This document shows positions 10,636-23,228 of a stretch of 64,000 bases of DNA, piece by piece. Under the pieces are notes generated by a model. That model was given only the letters and a program-made list of their open reading frames with translations, had not been told where the DNA came from and did no database searches. This stretch comes from Linnemannia schmuckeri. Lineage: Eukaryota > Mortierellomycota > Mortierellomycetes > Mortierellales > Mortierellaceae. Both the position numbers and the translations under genes were made by a program. The stretch is taken from assembly GCA_029449235.1 (NCBI GenBank), contig JANATG010000013.1, forward strand, positions 620,001-684,000, given 5' to 3'. Numbering within the stretch: the first letter of the stretch is position 1; every line of letters starts with the position of its first letter.

Positions 10636-13428
10636 TTAGGCAACGGTGTAGTCGCGTCGTCGGATGTAACTATGAATATTGAAAGGAAAATCAATAATTG
10701 GGTAAGTAACCACTTCATAAATAATTAATGCACAAGATCAGAAAAGAGTGCAACCACACGCAAACTGTAATTACCTTCTTGTGGGTGGCCTACAAAGCAC
10801 TGCTGCACAGTTTCCAAAGATGCTGCCACGATCGAATGGGTTATCCACAACATGGGGTCTCATCATAGAGGCGCTCCACTACACCATGCAAAATATGGCA
10901 ACATGAATTCGTTAGATTCAGCTTCGATGACCATTCCTTCACTACCCAACGAAGTGAAGGACTACAAAAGACAGTTCTTACCTGCTCATGAGTTGTGCGG
11001 TTCACAGTTGCCAACCAAAAGTGATAGGCTGCTAGGGCGCCTACTGCAAGACTCATGATGAACGCAAAGACCATGACAAGTGCTGATACAGGGGCCTTGG
11101 CCAGAACGTCGCTTTGGAAGGACGGCACTCCTGAAGGGTCATTCTTTCGATCCCGGTACAACAACAGCAAATGGGTCAAGCAGAGAGCCGATGTGTACAT
11201 GGCGTAGATGGATGCTGTTGATACAAAGATCAGGAAGTAACGGTAGTTCCTTCTTCCGATGCAGTTATTGAGCCATATGCAGTGGTGGTCCTCGTCCTCT
11301 ATTGCCAACCAGAATATGTACGAATGTCAGTGCCAGTTTCTCTGTAGGAATTTATATCATTACCGTGCAAAATAATAAACGCCGTCCCAGTACTTACCAA
11401 CGCAATTGTCGCATTGACGGCAATGACTGCAACGAGGTGGACGATAGATTCTGCAAGTCTCGCAGTACTTGAGACGGACAGTATACATTCCAACCTGTAC
11501 CTCTTTCAGGCGTGGCAGACTCTGAGGAGGATAGAACGAAGCCGAAGTAACGTCCAGTTCCCTAGGCGGGTCCAGTGGAGGGTCGCCATCGATTCCTCGA
11601 GGAATAACCCCTGGGTCGGTCCATGATGTCTTGAGCATTGAGGAGAACGCCACGATAAAGAGGTACGCCTGAACAATGGGCGCAGCGGGACTCACTCTGT
11701 GCCATAAAAACGGAGACCTATTGCCGATTCAAGTCAAGACGAATAGGGTATTAAGCATTGTGAGCCGAGTGTGAATCTGCAGGGAAAATCGTCAGCTACA
11801 AGTCTAACTCTTCCTTCTGATTTCCTGCTCACTTACGTGAATCCATGAAACAGCCCTGTCGGGATTATCAAAAGCAAAATCGCAACAAAGAACGCTGGAA
11901 AATCGCGACTGGTCATGATCCGTCCTCCACAGAAAAAGCGATTTCGCCCCGGAAACACTTTGTAATTCCTGACAGGTTTGCCTTGATGCAAAAAGTCGTC
12001 CTCGCCATGATCATTTTCTGTTCCAAGGACACCGCTGTCAGCATTCGGAAGTTGGGTTTCATTATAGTGGATTGAGCCAATGGGTACTGGACGCTCGACA
12101 TTGGATATCCGCGAGTGTCCATCGAGTCTGCTCTCCTTATGAGGCGGGGTATATTGTTGAAATCCCGAAAACTGTCCAGATGCACTCGTGATAGGAATCC
12201 GTCCTGTTTGAGTTGAGATTGTCAATGTAGGCGGCGGGGGCGTTGACGGTGGACTGTACTGTAGATATCCTGGATGAGACCCTGTAAGATAACGACCTCC
12301 AGAGCTACTGTTCAATGGGGAAGCGTCTTTGGGATCCTCTGCAAGAAACTCTGAGAGCGGGAGCATCTCGGCTGCCTGTGCGGCCTTTGTCCGTACGATG
12401 GGCGGTGTTCGGATGGACTGGGAGCTAAGTCGTGAAGGCGACTGCTGACCGCTCTCTGTGTGGTGACCATCGGCTCTAGGATGGTCTTGCGAGGTTGAAG
12501 CATGATTTCCGCCAGCAGCGACTGACCACTGGCTAGTACTAAAGTCGGCTGAGTATCCCCTGGACACACGACTTCGCCCCTTGAGCCGATAATCTAGGCA
12601 TTCTTCCTCCATCTCTTCGCGACTTGTGCCTGGTATATATTCTGCCACGGAGAGGATAGTGTTGATGGAGGAAGGATCGCTGTTGGGAGAGCCGACATGT
12701 GCTGGTGTTGATGAAGATATCGGATTGTTGCTGCCGTCGACCACAATAGTCTCGCTTCTCTTGCTGGTGTCTGACGCAAGTGGATGGGTAGCAGATCCTA
12801 GAAACTTACTGTTGCTGTTGCTGTTATCGCCCGTTCTCGTTGAAGTGTGTGCGGTGTGGTATGTAGGTTCTAGTGTAGGTGAATCCTCAAAGGCTCCAAG
12901 ATGGCTACCGATCGCGCCTGAGGCGACAACAGAATTAGCCATCAGCATTTGCTCAAAGCTCATGCCTCGTTCGGCGGATGATGAAGGAAGGGAGAAGAAG
13001 GACTGGAAAGAAGGGTAGGGTTCTGACTCTGGTTCGAGTACTGCTCGGTCGCTGAGGACAGAGTGGAGAGAGTGGGCGGGTATAAATGATGTGGGCGTAG
13101 GGGTAGCGGGCTGGATGTGGTCATGGATGCCGTTGATAGGCCGGGAGGCAGCGGAGACAGTGGTGATAGAGTTCATGTTGCCATCATTGATCGCCAGTGG
13201 AAAGGCGGCCTGTCCTCCTTGTGGTCCTTGGTGACCAAGGGCACTTTGAGCGTCTAAGGTGGTGATAGTGAAACTTTCCTGTGCATCCTGTTCAGGGCGC
13301 ACTAGTTGACCGACAGGGGCAGGTGCAGCAGCCAGGCTGGAGGATTGTTGTTGCTGCTGCAGCGGAAGGTTGCTATTGTCGGTGTCCTTGTCCAGGGCGA
13401 GGACCTGGCCAGGGTCGACGGTCGGCAT
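10636..13428 (-). CDS. ERF2: Erf2-type DHHC protein S-palmitoyltransferase
   Basis: Transfers palmitate to cysteines of membrane proteins; Erf2 works with Erf4 on Ras in yeast. Exons 13428-11837, 11717-11398, 11298-10982, 10878-10775 and 10669-10636 give 788 residues. About 500 residues of Ser/Pro/Gln-rich, apparently disordered sequence precede the first helix (about 511-528), which is unusually long for Erf2. TM2 is near 544-558 and is followed by the DPG motif. The cysteine-rich domain (616-660) reads KYCETCRIYRPPRCSHC and then DHHC at 641-644, followed by IWLNNCIG (Ile where many members have Pro). TM3 and TM4 lie near 655-677 and 706-730, TTHE (739-742) is the TTxE motif, and NPFDRG follows. 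I start at MPTVDPG; an ATG 39 codons upstream (13545) is also in frame. Confidence 0.88.
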
Positions 13429-13663
13429 TGCGACGGACGGGTGAGAGTGTGCGTGTGAAGTGAGTATGAGTTGATCACAAGAAGTGGAAGGAGGGGGGTA
13501 ACAAAAGGGATGACCAGAAAAGAGTGAGGAGAGTGCGTAGGGCAAGTGAGGAGGAAGGAGGAAGGAGGAAGGAGTTGGCCGGTTGGTGTGCTGTGTTGAA
13601 GGTAGGAGAGAGGATGGGTGAAGGGACCATCAGCTAACTAACACACTCAGTTTTGTGAATGGG

Positions 13664-13717
<54 letters not shown>

Positions 13718-14952
13718 AAAAATATGGGAGAAAAAAGTGAATAGTCACGTGTAGAGCGGATTTCACTGTTTCCCGCCCTCTGTGTTCATACTACAAGCGA
13801 AAGTGCGCAAACAAAACAAAAAAAATCAGTCTCGAATGAACATCCCAATCAATCTATTCATCTCTTGGAAGAGGAAGAAGGGATCCAAGCGCTGAGCTGA
13901 TCCCTATCAGCCCATCACAAATGAAAAGTATCATATGAGCATGGGTCAGTTAAAGAGTCTAACACATCACTTTTTTTGTCTACTGTGGGTGGGCGAAGAA
14001 GGAGGCCCGCTCACACGTTCCTTTTCATCCCATGGCATATGACTTGTCAATCGTCGAAACAAGCATAGCAAAACTTTTCATGGCTCCTCCCGGATCAACA
14101 AAAAAAACAACTTTTCTTTAAAAATCAGGTAACCTACTTCCCCTTCAAACCATTGCAACAAAAGAAACTGGCGCAAGGATTCCTCTTGCACCATACTATC
14201 ACAATTCATGAAGTTTTCTTTCTTCACAGTTAACACAAATTGCTTCTCAGCCTCGCCTCATATAGCTGTCAATATGCATGACATGTAAACAATACTTTTC
14301 TTCTGTCTTATTCTCGATTCGATTTCACAATTGACTGTGTTGTTTCTCCTCTCCAAGAACGCTCCGTTCTTCGACCCTATTCCCTGCTGTTATGTTACTG
14401 TCTACTACAGAGCATAATAGAAGGAAATAAACACCAGCTTTTAAAGAGTCGAACTGACCTTCCATAACTGCCTGCTTGCACAGTTTTAACCGCCTGCCAT
14501 CCCAAAAGTCCACATCAACTGAGCCATGCTGCTCTACTTATTACTGTAAAATGAGCGGCCATGAAAACAATAAATTCAGGGACCGTCAATGCAGATGAAA
14601 TGCACACAGAAAAACGACGCCGCTGGAGACAGAGTCGACTTTTCTCCTGTCTCTCCACCTGCTCATCATCTCCGTCATCCACATACTCACATGTACCGCA
14701 CGTTCAACCATACATCACCTACCACTCTTCGCATTTTCTTTTTTTCTTACCTTTGTTCATTCTACATCGACAAGGTGCAGATCATTCCTCTCCCTCTGTC
14801 TGTCTGCTCCATGTCAGCGTTCTAGTTGGATACAACCAACTGCTCTCTTCTTCTTTGTTTTTGTCCTTCATTCACCCCTGTTTTTTATTTTGCTCTCTCC
14901 GCCCTCAAAAAAAAAAGAGAGACTCTAGCACCCGCCTACAACAGAAAATAAC
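13429..14952. other. intergenic region ERF2 / tandem array
   Basis: Divergent promoter region. It holds a 52-base A run at 13664-13715, CACGTG at 13746-13751 and a pyrimidine-rich leader (about 14640-14900) before the first array gene. No gene or RNA gene seen. Confidence 0.45.
13664..13715 (+). repeat. poly(A) homopolymer, 52 bases
   Basis: Uninterrupted A run, the longest of several in the window. Others are at 7957-7979, 17077-17112, 17389-17418 and 37535-37563, and a T run is at 10475-10497. Runs this long may be miscounted by sequencing. Confidence 0.9.
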
Positions 14953-16632
14953 ATGAGCGTCCCGCTTCCGGTACTTTCCAATCCATGTATCGCCGCAGCC
15001 TCCAGTACATCAGTCTACCTCATAGGGATCCCAAATGCTATGAGGGGACATCTACAGATGTACTCGGTTGCCCTTGGTGCAACATTCGACTCCCCGGCTG
15101 CAGTCCTTGTAGGCAAGGAGCAAGTCACCAACACATGGGAGGTGCAGGCCAAGATGGCATGTTTCTCCTACGGGACCATAACTTCCCCGCACGACACTGT
15201 CCTCCTTGTGCAGGTTGGTAGAACGAGGACAGACGTTGCAAACCTCCGCAGCAGTGGTGTCTTTGATTACCCGGTACAGATCCCAGATTCTACTCTCAAA
15301 TCGACAAAACTGTTGACTCAGGTGGGCGCATATTCGACGTTTGCCTGGTTTACTGGGTTTACTACTACCAATGCAGAGTTCCCCTGGAAAGGAATGCGTT
15401 TCCTATCAACCAATGTGTCAGCCTATATTAGCGAGTAAGTGAGCTAGCCATGACTGTGGATAATTACTATTCCTTCTCCGCACACCTTTCGTATTAATTC
15501 ATTACTCAACTTCCTTTGTGCAACTAACAGCGAGCAAATCACACAGGCACCGACAAAGACTCCATTCATAGCTGTGGGCACATACGATATCAGTGCAAAA
15601 TCATCAACACAAGGACATTCGATCGTCTTTGATTCAGCAACCAGTGGAGCCGCGTATCCTGCTGCGGGCAATGCAGAAACACTAACTGGAGCCGTCTCCC
15701 TCTCAGGGCCCATCGCGCTCGACATGCACGGCATCACCCTCACAAACAAAAGCATCCCAGTCACCATGGGCAACGTAGCCTACATCCTCGACGAGGTAAC
15801 AGAGTCATTCACGTATTCGGTCGATCACTACGAGTTTATAACTGTTTGCCACCAACTAACAACTATAGGGTAACTGAACATCAACTAGGCAGCGGACAGC
15901 TCTATCGTCGCTTACACCATCACTCCCAGCATCACCAACAAACTGAGCACAATATCAATCACAGGAAAGGCGCCCTCGTTCCTCTCAGTCCAGTCGGCAA
16001 CCTCTCTCGACAACAAGATCGTCGTCTACTCCGTGAACAACTCATCCGTGCCTACATTGAACGTCTTTGATGCCCTCGCCAGGACATGGAGTGGACCAGG
16101 GCTGATCGGATCTGGCACTTCAAAACCGATATCCAGCACCACCGTCGCAACATCAGTACCTAGCGGGAATGATAATGATAGTGGGTTCCTGGTCGCGCCT
16201 ATTGTTGGCGGCGTCTTTGCATTGGCGATAGTAGCATGGACCGTGTTCTGGATTGCCCGGAATCGTCGTCGACGTCGGAAGGAACAAGAAAGCAACGACA
16301 ACAACAATGCGAATAGGGATGAGTTTCCTACACAAAAGTTGGAAATGGATCCGCGGCAACAGAAACATTCGATCCTCACCATACAGGAAGAAGCAGGAAC
16401 AGTATCATCACAACAGCCGCACCATACCGCATATCCAACGCATTATCCTTCGACACATCTTACACCACTCAATGTCCATCCACACTCTGCACCTCGTGTT
16501 CCTAATCCTGCGCCTCCTTCAAGAAAGGATTACATGTCTCATCCCCAACCGCCATACAACCCCCAATATATCTCAAGTGTGCCTACCAACCCGCAGTACA
16601 GGGAGGAGGAAGAGCCACTCGGGTGGAAATAA
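14953..16632 (+). CDS. Array copy 1: single-span membrane protein of unknown family
   Basis: First member of the tandem family. Exons 14953-15434, 15531-15795 and 15889-16632 give 496 residues. Family plan: an N-terminal region with two conserved Cys (here NPCIAA and MACFSY); a middle exon carrying VGTY, IVFD, D/N-M-x-GI-x-LT, IPVTMG and ending Y-ILD; a third region with Y-x-ITP, VYS and FD-x-WSG; then a helix. Beta-strand-like blocks recur throughout, which may mean a propeller, but I could not confirm kelch or another known fold. The TM is about 349-372, followed by NRRRRRK, so the tail should be cytosolic. Unlike most copies, the ILD block ends in E rather than K, the TM lacks the full glycine zipper, and the tail ends in EEEEPLGWK. 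It contains YNPQYIS, a weak version of the shared PQY motif. Confidence 0.85.
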
Positions 16633-17076
16633 TCGCCCTTCTGCCCCGCCTACATGCTCATCACCCCTCCCCCCCTCTCCACCACCACCACCCTGCATCG
16701 CATCGCGGCATTACGGGACTGCAGACCATTGTTTCTCTCCTTGGAATGTCATGCCTCTTTCTGGAAACAGCGCTCTTATTCAAAATCTCCTCGGCCAAAA
16801 CGGATATCCAGTGTACCAGTCTAGTCTCAATTCATAAGTTTCTTGTCCACCTCTCCCTTTCTCTTCCTTCCTGTCCTTCCTTCTTCATGCCCGATAAGCA
16901 ATAACAGATACCCCTAATCTTTTTCACTATGCATGTATGTCTTTCTTCAAACTCTCTTTTTTTTTTCTGTCTGTTTAACTTTTCTACGCGCGGAAAACCT
17001 TGCCACATGTTGATTGGAATGAAATCCAAAAGGAAGGGAAACGGGGAGAGGACTGGAGAGAAAGTGTAAGTAAGCG

Positions 17077-17114
<38 letters not shown>

Positions 17115-17387
17115 GAAAGAGGTGGGTCTAGAATACGCAGCCCGCGGAGAGAATGGCAAGGGCAGTGCTGCAAAATATGATGGTTGGACCCGCACGGATC
17201 ATTTTCACCATTTTGAGAGGTAGTACGGTTCATCCGCTCATCTGCTGTCCGACCCTTGTACCGAGCAAGTCAGGCACAATATCACTCGCCGAAGGCCCAT
17301 TGACACCATCCATTAAAAGGAAAAGGAAAAAAAAGATGGGATGCGAGAGAGAGAGAGGAATGGACAAACACGCAGTCAACTCGTTGC

Positions 17388-17421
<34 letters not shown>

Positions 17422-18117
17422 GCACAGTTTGTTTTTGTGTCCCTCCAACATCCCATACCAAGTCTTCTCTGGTCTCTGTTGTCCTTCCTCCTCGTTGTTC
17501 AGTACTCCAGCGGTATTCGGACTTACTGACTAACCAAAGAAGACAAACAAAGAGACAGTGCCGTCCTGTCATTTCGATAAATTTAGCCACGCCCGCGCAT
17601 CTGGACTCGTGTCGCTCAAAGAGGTGCAAGAAAACAAAATGGAAGACCCTGTCGTATCTCTCGCTCTTTTTCTGCCTGTGGCCATGCATCCATCCATCTC
17701 GTTGTTGCTCTTCGTCGCCTTTCTCCTTGCACTTTGCCCTTTTTTCTTCTTTGCCTTGCATGATGTGGCTAATTTTTTTTCTTGTTTAAAGTCTAAGTTC
17801 TTGACCCTATCCCCTGCCTCACCTCTCTCTCTTTTTTTCTCTCTCTGTCTTTTTTTCTCTCTTCCTCCTCTTCAGATACACGCAATCCTCATCCCCATTG
17901 CCATTTCACTTCTCTTCCTCACTCTTTGTCTCGTCGTCAATACAATTGACCAACCCCACTTCTGCCGCTTTTTCCCCTCCCCCCTGTTACTGTTTCGCGT
18001 TTTCCCTTCCGTCCATCCACCCACCCTTTCCTCTTTTAGTTTTCCACCCCTGAAAAAGAAAAATCCCACTAATCCTCTTCGCATACAATACATTGCTTAA
18101 AACCCACAAACTATAAA
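16633..18117. other. intergenic region between array copies 1 and 2
   Basis: Holds A runs at 17077-17112 and 17389-17418 and a long pyrimidine-rich leader (about 17800-18080) before copy 2. The frames here are low-complexity Phe/Ser/Leu translations of C/T-rich DNA, not genes. Confidence 0.4.
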
Positions 18118-20282
18118 ATGAGCTACCCAGTACCAGTCTATCCGCGACCATGCCTGGCCGCCGACGAGGACAACAATGCCCTCTACCTCCTTGGTGTCTC
18201 TTCGACAGGTGTTGGAAAAATAGAATCCTCCTATGTCAGTCTTGCCAACGTCAACTCGCCCTCTGTAAAACCCCTGGGTTCTCAAACCGATGTGGACGCT
18301 TGGGCTACAAACGCGCCCAAGGCCTGCTTCACCTACCCTGCCGACGTCCACCCAAACAGCCCGATCATGTTAGTCCAGTATGGTGCCTTCAAGTCGTTCA
18401 TGTCAATTATGAGCGCTAATGGAGAATTTACGCCGGCTTCGCTTTTTGTTGGAACTGCCTTCACGTCCCCAAGACAGTTTGCGATGGTTGGGGATAGTGG
18501 TGATTTTGCGTGGTTTGTTGCTCAGACGAACGTTACTGATCCTGGGACAAAGTCCAGTTGGTTTGGTGTGAGACTTAATTTTACTGCTGGACTTGGCAGT
18601 TACATCGAGTAAGCTTCTATCTTTCACAAGGTGGCCAGCATTGTTGTTCGACAAGCACATTTGCATCCTTCTCTTTTCCAGTGGTATTAACACTTCTCGT
18701 TTTTTATCCATCATTCCTTTCTCTCAACAAGCCCTGATATCGGTATTATTCCTACAAGCACACCCTTGCTCTCCGTGGGTACCTACGGTTCGACCCCGTC
18801 GACAGCCTGGCAAGGAAACAACGTTGTCTTTGACATCCAAGGCGGCGGATACATCTACCCTACCGTTGGTGCGCTCAACGAAGTGAGCCATGTCATCACC
18901 CAGTCGGCGGCAAAGGCGGTCGTCATGAGCGGTATCTCTTTGACTGCCGAAAGCATTCCTATTACCATGGAAGGGACCGGATACATCCTTGACAAGGTAA
19001 AGAAGCTACTTATGAAAGAAAAACAGAGAAGGGAGATCGGTCAGCGGAAAGTGTCGTAGACCAATAGGGTAGTGATTTTGTGTTCAGATCTATCTGTTGG
19101 TCGCTCTCAGGACCAGGGACCGATCGCGCATATCCGTTTGTCTCACCTATTCCACACTACACACGGAAGGAAATCAAATTCAAACAAACCATTCGCTCAC
19201 ATTCAAGACACTCTTTGTATAAACGTTCTAGGCCGCCGATGGTTCCACAGCATTGTATTCCATCACCCCAACCCAGTCATCCACCCTCCAACGTGTTACT
19301 CGTACGGGCGGTGCTCCTCCATTCAATCCCTCCATGGTCGCCGGTAAGCAAACTCTTTTTTTGTTTACTCGCTCTCCTTTTCGTGCAACGTGAAAAGACA
19401 TTACAACAGTACACAAGATCGAACCACCAAGCATTATCCTCATCCTACTGTTTCTTTCTCATTTATTTGTTATTTTATATCTTAGTGGCGTTGAACAAGC
19501 TGATAGTGACATACTCAATGGTCAACACCACGACCGCATACTTCAACACCTTCGATACCACCACCAACGCATGGGCCGGCCTCGGCCTCGTCCGTGACCC
19601 CGGATCTTCCGATAACTCTGGCAGTAGTGGCAAATCCAGCACCCCCCTCGGTGCAATAATTGGTGGAGTCGTTGGTGGTCTAGTTGTAATTGCCCTGGTC
19701 GCATTCTTGTTCATCCGTAATAGGCGCAAGAATACAGCTGGCAAGGATATCGACGGACATGGCACCGGCAACGGAAAGGCCGAGGACCACCAGACCCCCC
19801 ACGTCTACACCTACGTTCCCGAAACCATCCCTGCCCCCATCGTCCAACAGCCCGTTTTCTTTGACCCCAATCATCAACCCCACGCCGCCGCCCAGGCCAC
19901 CTACTACGACCAAAATGTGGCAGCCGCACTAAACGTCTACGACCCAAATGCAAACATCTACGACCAGAATACGCATATCTATGATCAGGGCCTAAACTCC
20001 TACGAGGCGCCCGGTGCGGCCGCATACCCTCCTCCTCCCCCACCCGCTGCTGCCACTCCTTACTCGCCAGTCCCACCAAGCCTATACCAAGACCCAGCCC
20101 TGAGTCCCTCTTACTCCTCCCAGGCAACTAAGACGGGTTCCCCTGCCCCTGCCAACCCCCAGTTTGTGGACCATGAAGCGTATACTAGTCCCAAGAGCAT
20201 TGGGTCTCCCCAGTATGTTGAGGCTAGGGAGTATAAGGTTGAAGCCAAGTCTTCCAATGAACCCGAGTACTACCGTCCGTAA
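18118..20282 (+). CDS. Array copy 2: single-span membrane protein with an extra intron
   Basis: Exons 18118-18608, 18732-18996, 19232-19343 and 19486-20282 give 554 residues. The first two introns match those of the other copies. The third-region exon is split by an additional intron (19344-19485) after the block PPFNPSMV, which no sibling has. The intron before it is 235 bases. Conserved cysteines lie in PCLAAD and KACFTYP. TM about 344-366 (LGAIIGGVVGGLVVIAL), then NRRK. The tail is rich in Pro, Ala and Tyr with YDQN/YDPN units and PPPPPPAAA. It ends with SPQYVEAREYKVE and EYYRP, so its end differs from the GPQY group. Confidence 0.88.
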
Positions 20283-21538
20283 AGCATATCTACACCTTGT
20301 TTGTTGATTTTCCTTTCTTTTTCTTAACTCCATTTCCTACTCACATTACTTTTCTTATCGTAACTTACAAATAAAAAATAATCTCCATCTTGTCACACCA
20401 TCCATGCCCGACTCTGCTTTCTGCAGTCAGGCATGCTTACTCCTGAAAGTGAACGCGAGCACTATAATCAGCCCATTGATGGACGATTCATCCTCTCTCT
20501 TTGTTTGTTACACTATTTGGTACCCCGTTTTGGTTATCATTTTTTGTAATTTCTTTTTCCCGTTCTGACGATAAACCTTACCTTTTATCAACCCAATCGC
20601 ACATTCCATTCGCAGTACTTTCGGTAATCCACCCCTTGCATCCCTGTAATGAATATTCGCCATGCCTTGCCGATACTGGAGCGTATCTTACGGGTTTGCT
20701 CACGCGCCGGCTCATAGTCCTACACACGATATTCCGCGATGGAGGCGATCCCCGTCTTTCTGCAAACGGGGAGGGATAGTTGTCTGAGCACGATACCCAG
20801 GATCTGCGAAATGGCGATGGTAACTGCGATCGTGCCTAACAATTTGTTTCAATTACGAGGAAGCGCTGGCTATGATGTTGTGGAGGAACAAAAAAGCCAT
20901 GACTTTTTTTGGACATTGACAAACCCCTTGCTTGTTCTTGATTGATTCAAACCGTTAATTAGTTTGATGCCTGTCGCTTGTATTGTCGCTGCCCCTTCTC
21001 TTTGACAAAAAGCTCTTCTGCCCCTTCTTCCGTCTCTTCCTCCCTCCCTCTCTCATTTTTTATTCTTCGCTCTTCCTCTTCATCTACTCCCTTCGAACTA
21101 TCGGACCAATTCAATGGGTGTGGATGTCGCTGAACGTACTCAACAAAACCAGCAGCACTCCCTTTTTTTGGCCCTCTTTTATATACAACCCCTCAACGCC
21201 TCCGTTTTCCGGTTTTTCCTGCCCACCGTTTTATTCATCTGCCTTTTTGTTCTCAACAGCTCCCTTCCCTTTTTTACCTCTTCTTTGCTTCTTTTGTTAT
21301 ATCCAACTATTTCCTCTTCTTCCCCCATATCCGCTTTCTCCGCTAAAAAATCCCATCATTTCTGCGCGCCCAAATATCACCTTCTCCTCCTATCGCCCTT
21401 CTTTCTTCCCTGTCGTTCCTGGGAAAAAATTGCACACGCATCAACTACCAGCATAAATAAAAAGGGCAGCTCGGACAATTTATTTCACTTAAACATACCC
21501 ACAGCAGCAAGTACGGCCCTCATACTTTCATTTTTAAT
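20283..21538. other. intergenic region between array copies 2 and 3
   Basis: About 1.25 kb with a strongly pyrimidine-rich stretch (about 20990-21430) ahead of copy 3. No gene seen. Confidence 0.4.
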
Positions 21539-23228
21539 ATGAGTGCCAGCAACATCGGTCTACCAAGCTTTCAACAAGCATGTCTCGCCGCCGACAACGC
21601 AAATTCCGCCGTCTACCTCGTAGGCGTCTCCACCACCACCCCCGAACGCCTCGAAGCCCACTATATCCCCATCACATCCAATAATAATCTTCTCACGCCG
21701 CCGAACTCAAAACTAATTGCCAGTCAGATCGATCCAACCTCATCATGGACCAGCAACTCCCCAAAAGCATGTTTCACCTACCCTTCACCTACTTCACCCG
21801 CAACCTCCGTCATGGTGGTCCAATTTGAGCCCTATAAGACCCAGCTTACATCCTTTCGAGTGTCGGATGCCGGGATGATGGATGTGGCGAAGAACTTGAC
21901 GAACCTGGCGTTTGTCTCACCAAGACTATTTTCGTTGAGTGGGTATTTTGGGGCGTATGAAGTTTTTAATGTTTTCACGAATTTTGCGACTAATTCTGCG
22001 TGGATGGGCGTGAGATTCAATTATACCAATGGCGTTGATCAAGTCAGAGAGTAAGTCGTTTTTTTTTATTTTCGTTTTATGGTTGTGTGTAATGTTTATG
22101 GAGAGAAACATATAAATAAGAGAGAATGAAGATAAGGGGTTGGAGGGAAGATAGTGAAAGGGGTCCATTTTGATACAAATTTCAGGAACGCTCCTTTTCA
22201 TCTCTTGCATGGTATGAGAGGGTCTTCTCTACTATAGAAACACCGATCTTAACACGGCAATCACCATCTCCTTTCCTTTATCCTTGCTTGTGATATCATT
22301 CTACATGGTGATGGCTTAGTTCCATCCTAACAAACTATCCAACAAGGACGCCACTTTTTGCACTGGGAACTTACACATCCTCGCTAAGCACTGCAACACA
22401 AGGATACTCGATCGTATTTGATACCACAGGACAAGGACAGGCATATCCGGCTCTAGGCAATGCCGCTCCTGTGCTGGGATCTCATGATCATATTCTGTCA
22501 CTTGGTTCACCATATAGTGTCAATTTGAATGGTGTCACTTTGACCATGGATGCGGTACCTGTTACCATGGCCAATACAGGGTACATCCTTGATAAGGTGA
22601 GTTCGTTGATTTACTTGTTCACAATTTTGGGGACGCAAGCTGGTCAAACTCAAGGAGTGTGAAACTAAACGCGTCATGTTTCACTTTTTTTATCCGATTA
22701 AAGGGGTCTGATGGATCAACGGTGGTGTATTCGATAACACCAGACCAGTCCTCAATGCTCCACCGCATCTCCCTCGCCGGTGGCCCACCCTTTTCACCCT
22801 TCATGGTCGCAACAGCGCTCAACAAGCAAATTGTTACCTACTCCTCCAACAACTCCCCCCTCGGTAGCATGACTGGACCTATCCTCAACATCTTTGACAC
22901 CATCACAGGGACATGGTCAGGACCCGGACTCATGGACGGCTTCTCTCCATCATCAACCGCAGGACTCTACCCTGGATATAACCAACCTCCACAGCAGCAA
23001 GAAGTTCCTCTGGGCGCAATTGTCGGAGGCGCGATCGGAGGACTGGTGGTGTTGACGTTTTCGTTCTTTTTATGCTTTAGCATCAAGTACCGAGTGACGG
23101 GGTCTCAACAGATGGAGAGTAGTGGGTCTGGAGGAGAAGGGGCGGGTATGCAATCGTACAGATCTGGGGATAGTTCTGCAGCGAGGAGTCAAGTTGATAG
23201 CAAGACTGACCGGAAATCAGGGTTCTAA
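21539..23228 (+). CDS. Array copy 3: single-span membrane protein with short tail
   Basis: Exons 21539-22050, 22320-22596 and 22704-23228 give 437 residues, the shortest intact copy. The acceptor before exon 2 was chosen at 22320 because it yields the block NYPTRTPLFALGTY, which matches copy 13. A closer AG at 22347 would shorten it. Cysteines lie in QACLAAD and KACFTYP. TM about 366-390 (LGAIVGGAIGGLVVL), then FSIKYR, a weaker basic flank than its siblings. The cytosolic tail is only about 45 residues and lacks the PPPP and GPQY motifs. A decayed copy of just such a tail lies about 200 bases downstream (23436-23624), so truncation of this gene is plausible. Confidence 0.85.

Noticed and set aside
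22341..22347. Nearer AG (22347) as acceptor for the middle exon of copy 3
   Set aside because: It keeps frame but drops the NYPTRTPL block that copy 13 shares; 22319 fits the family better.
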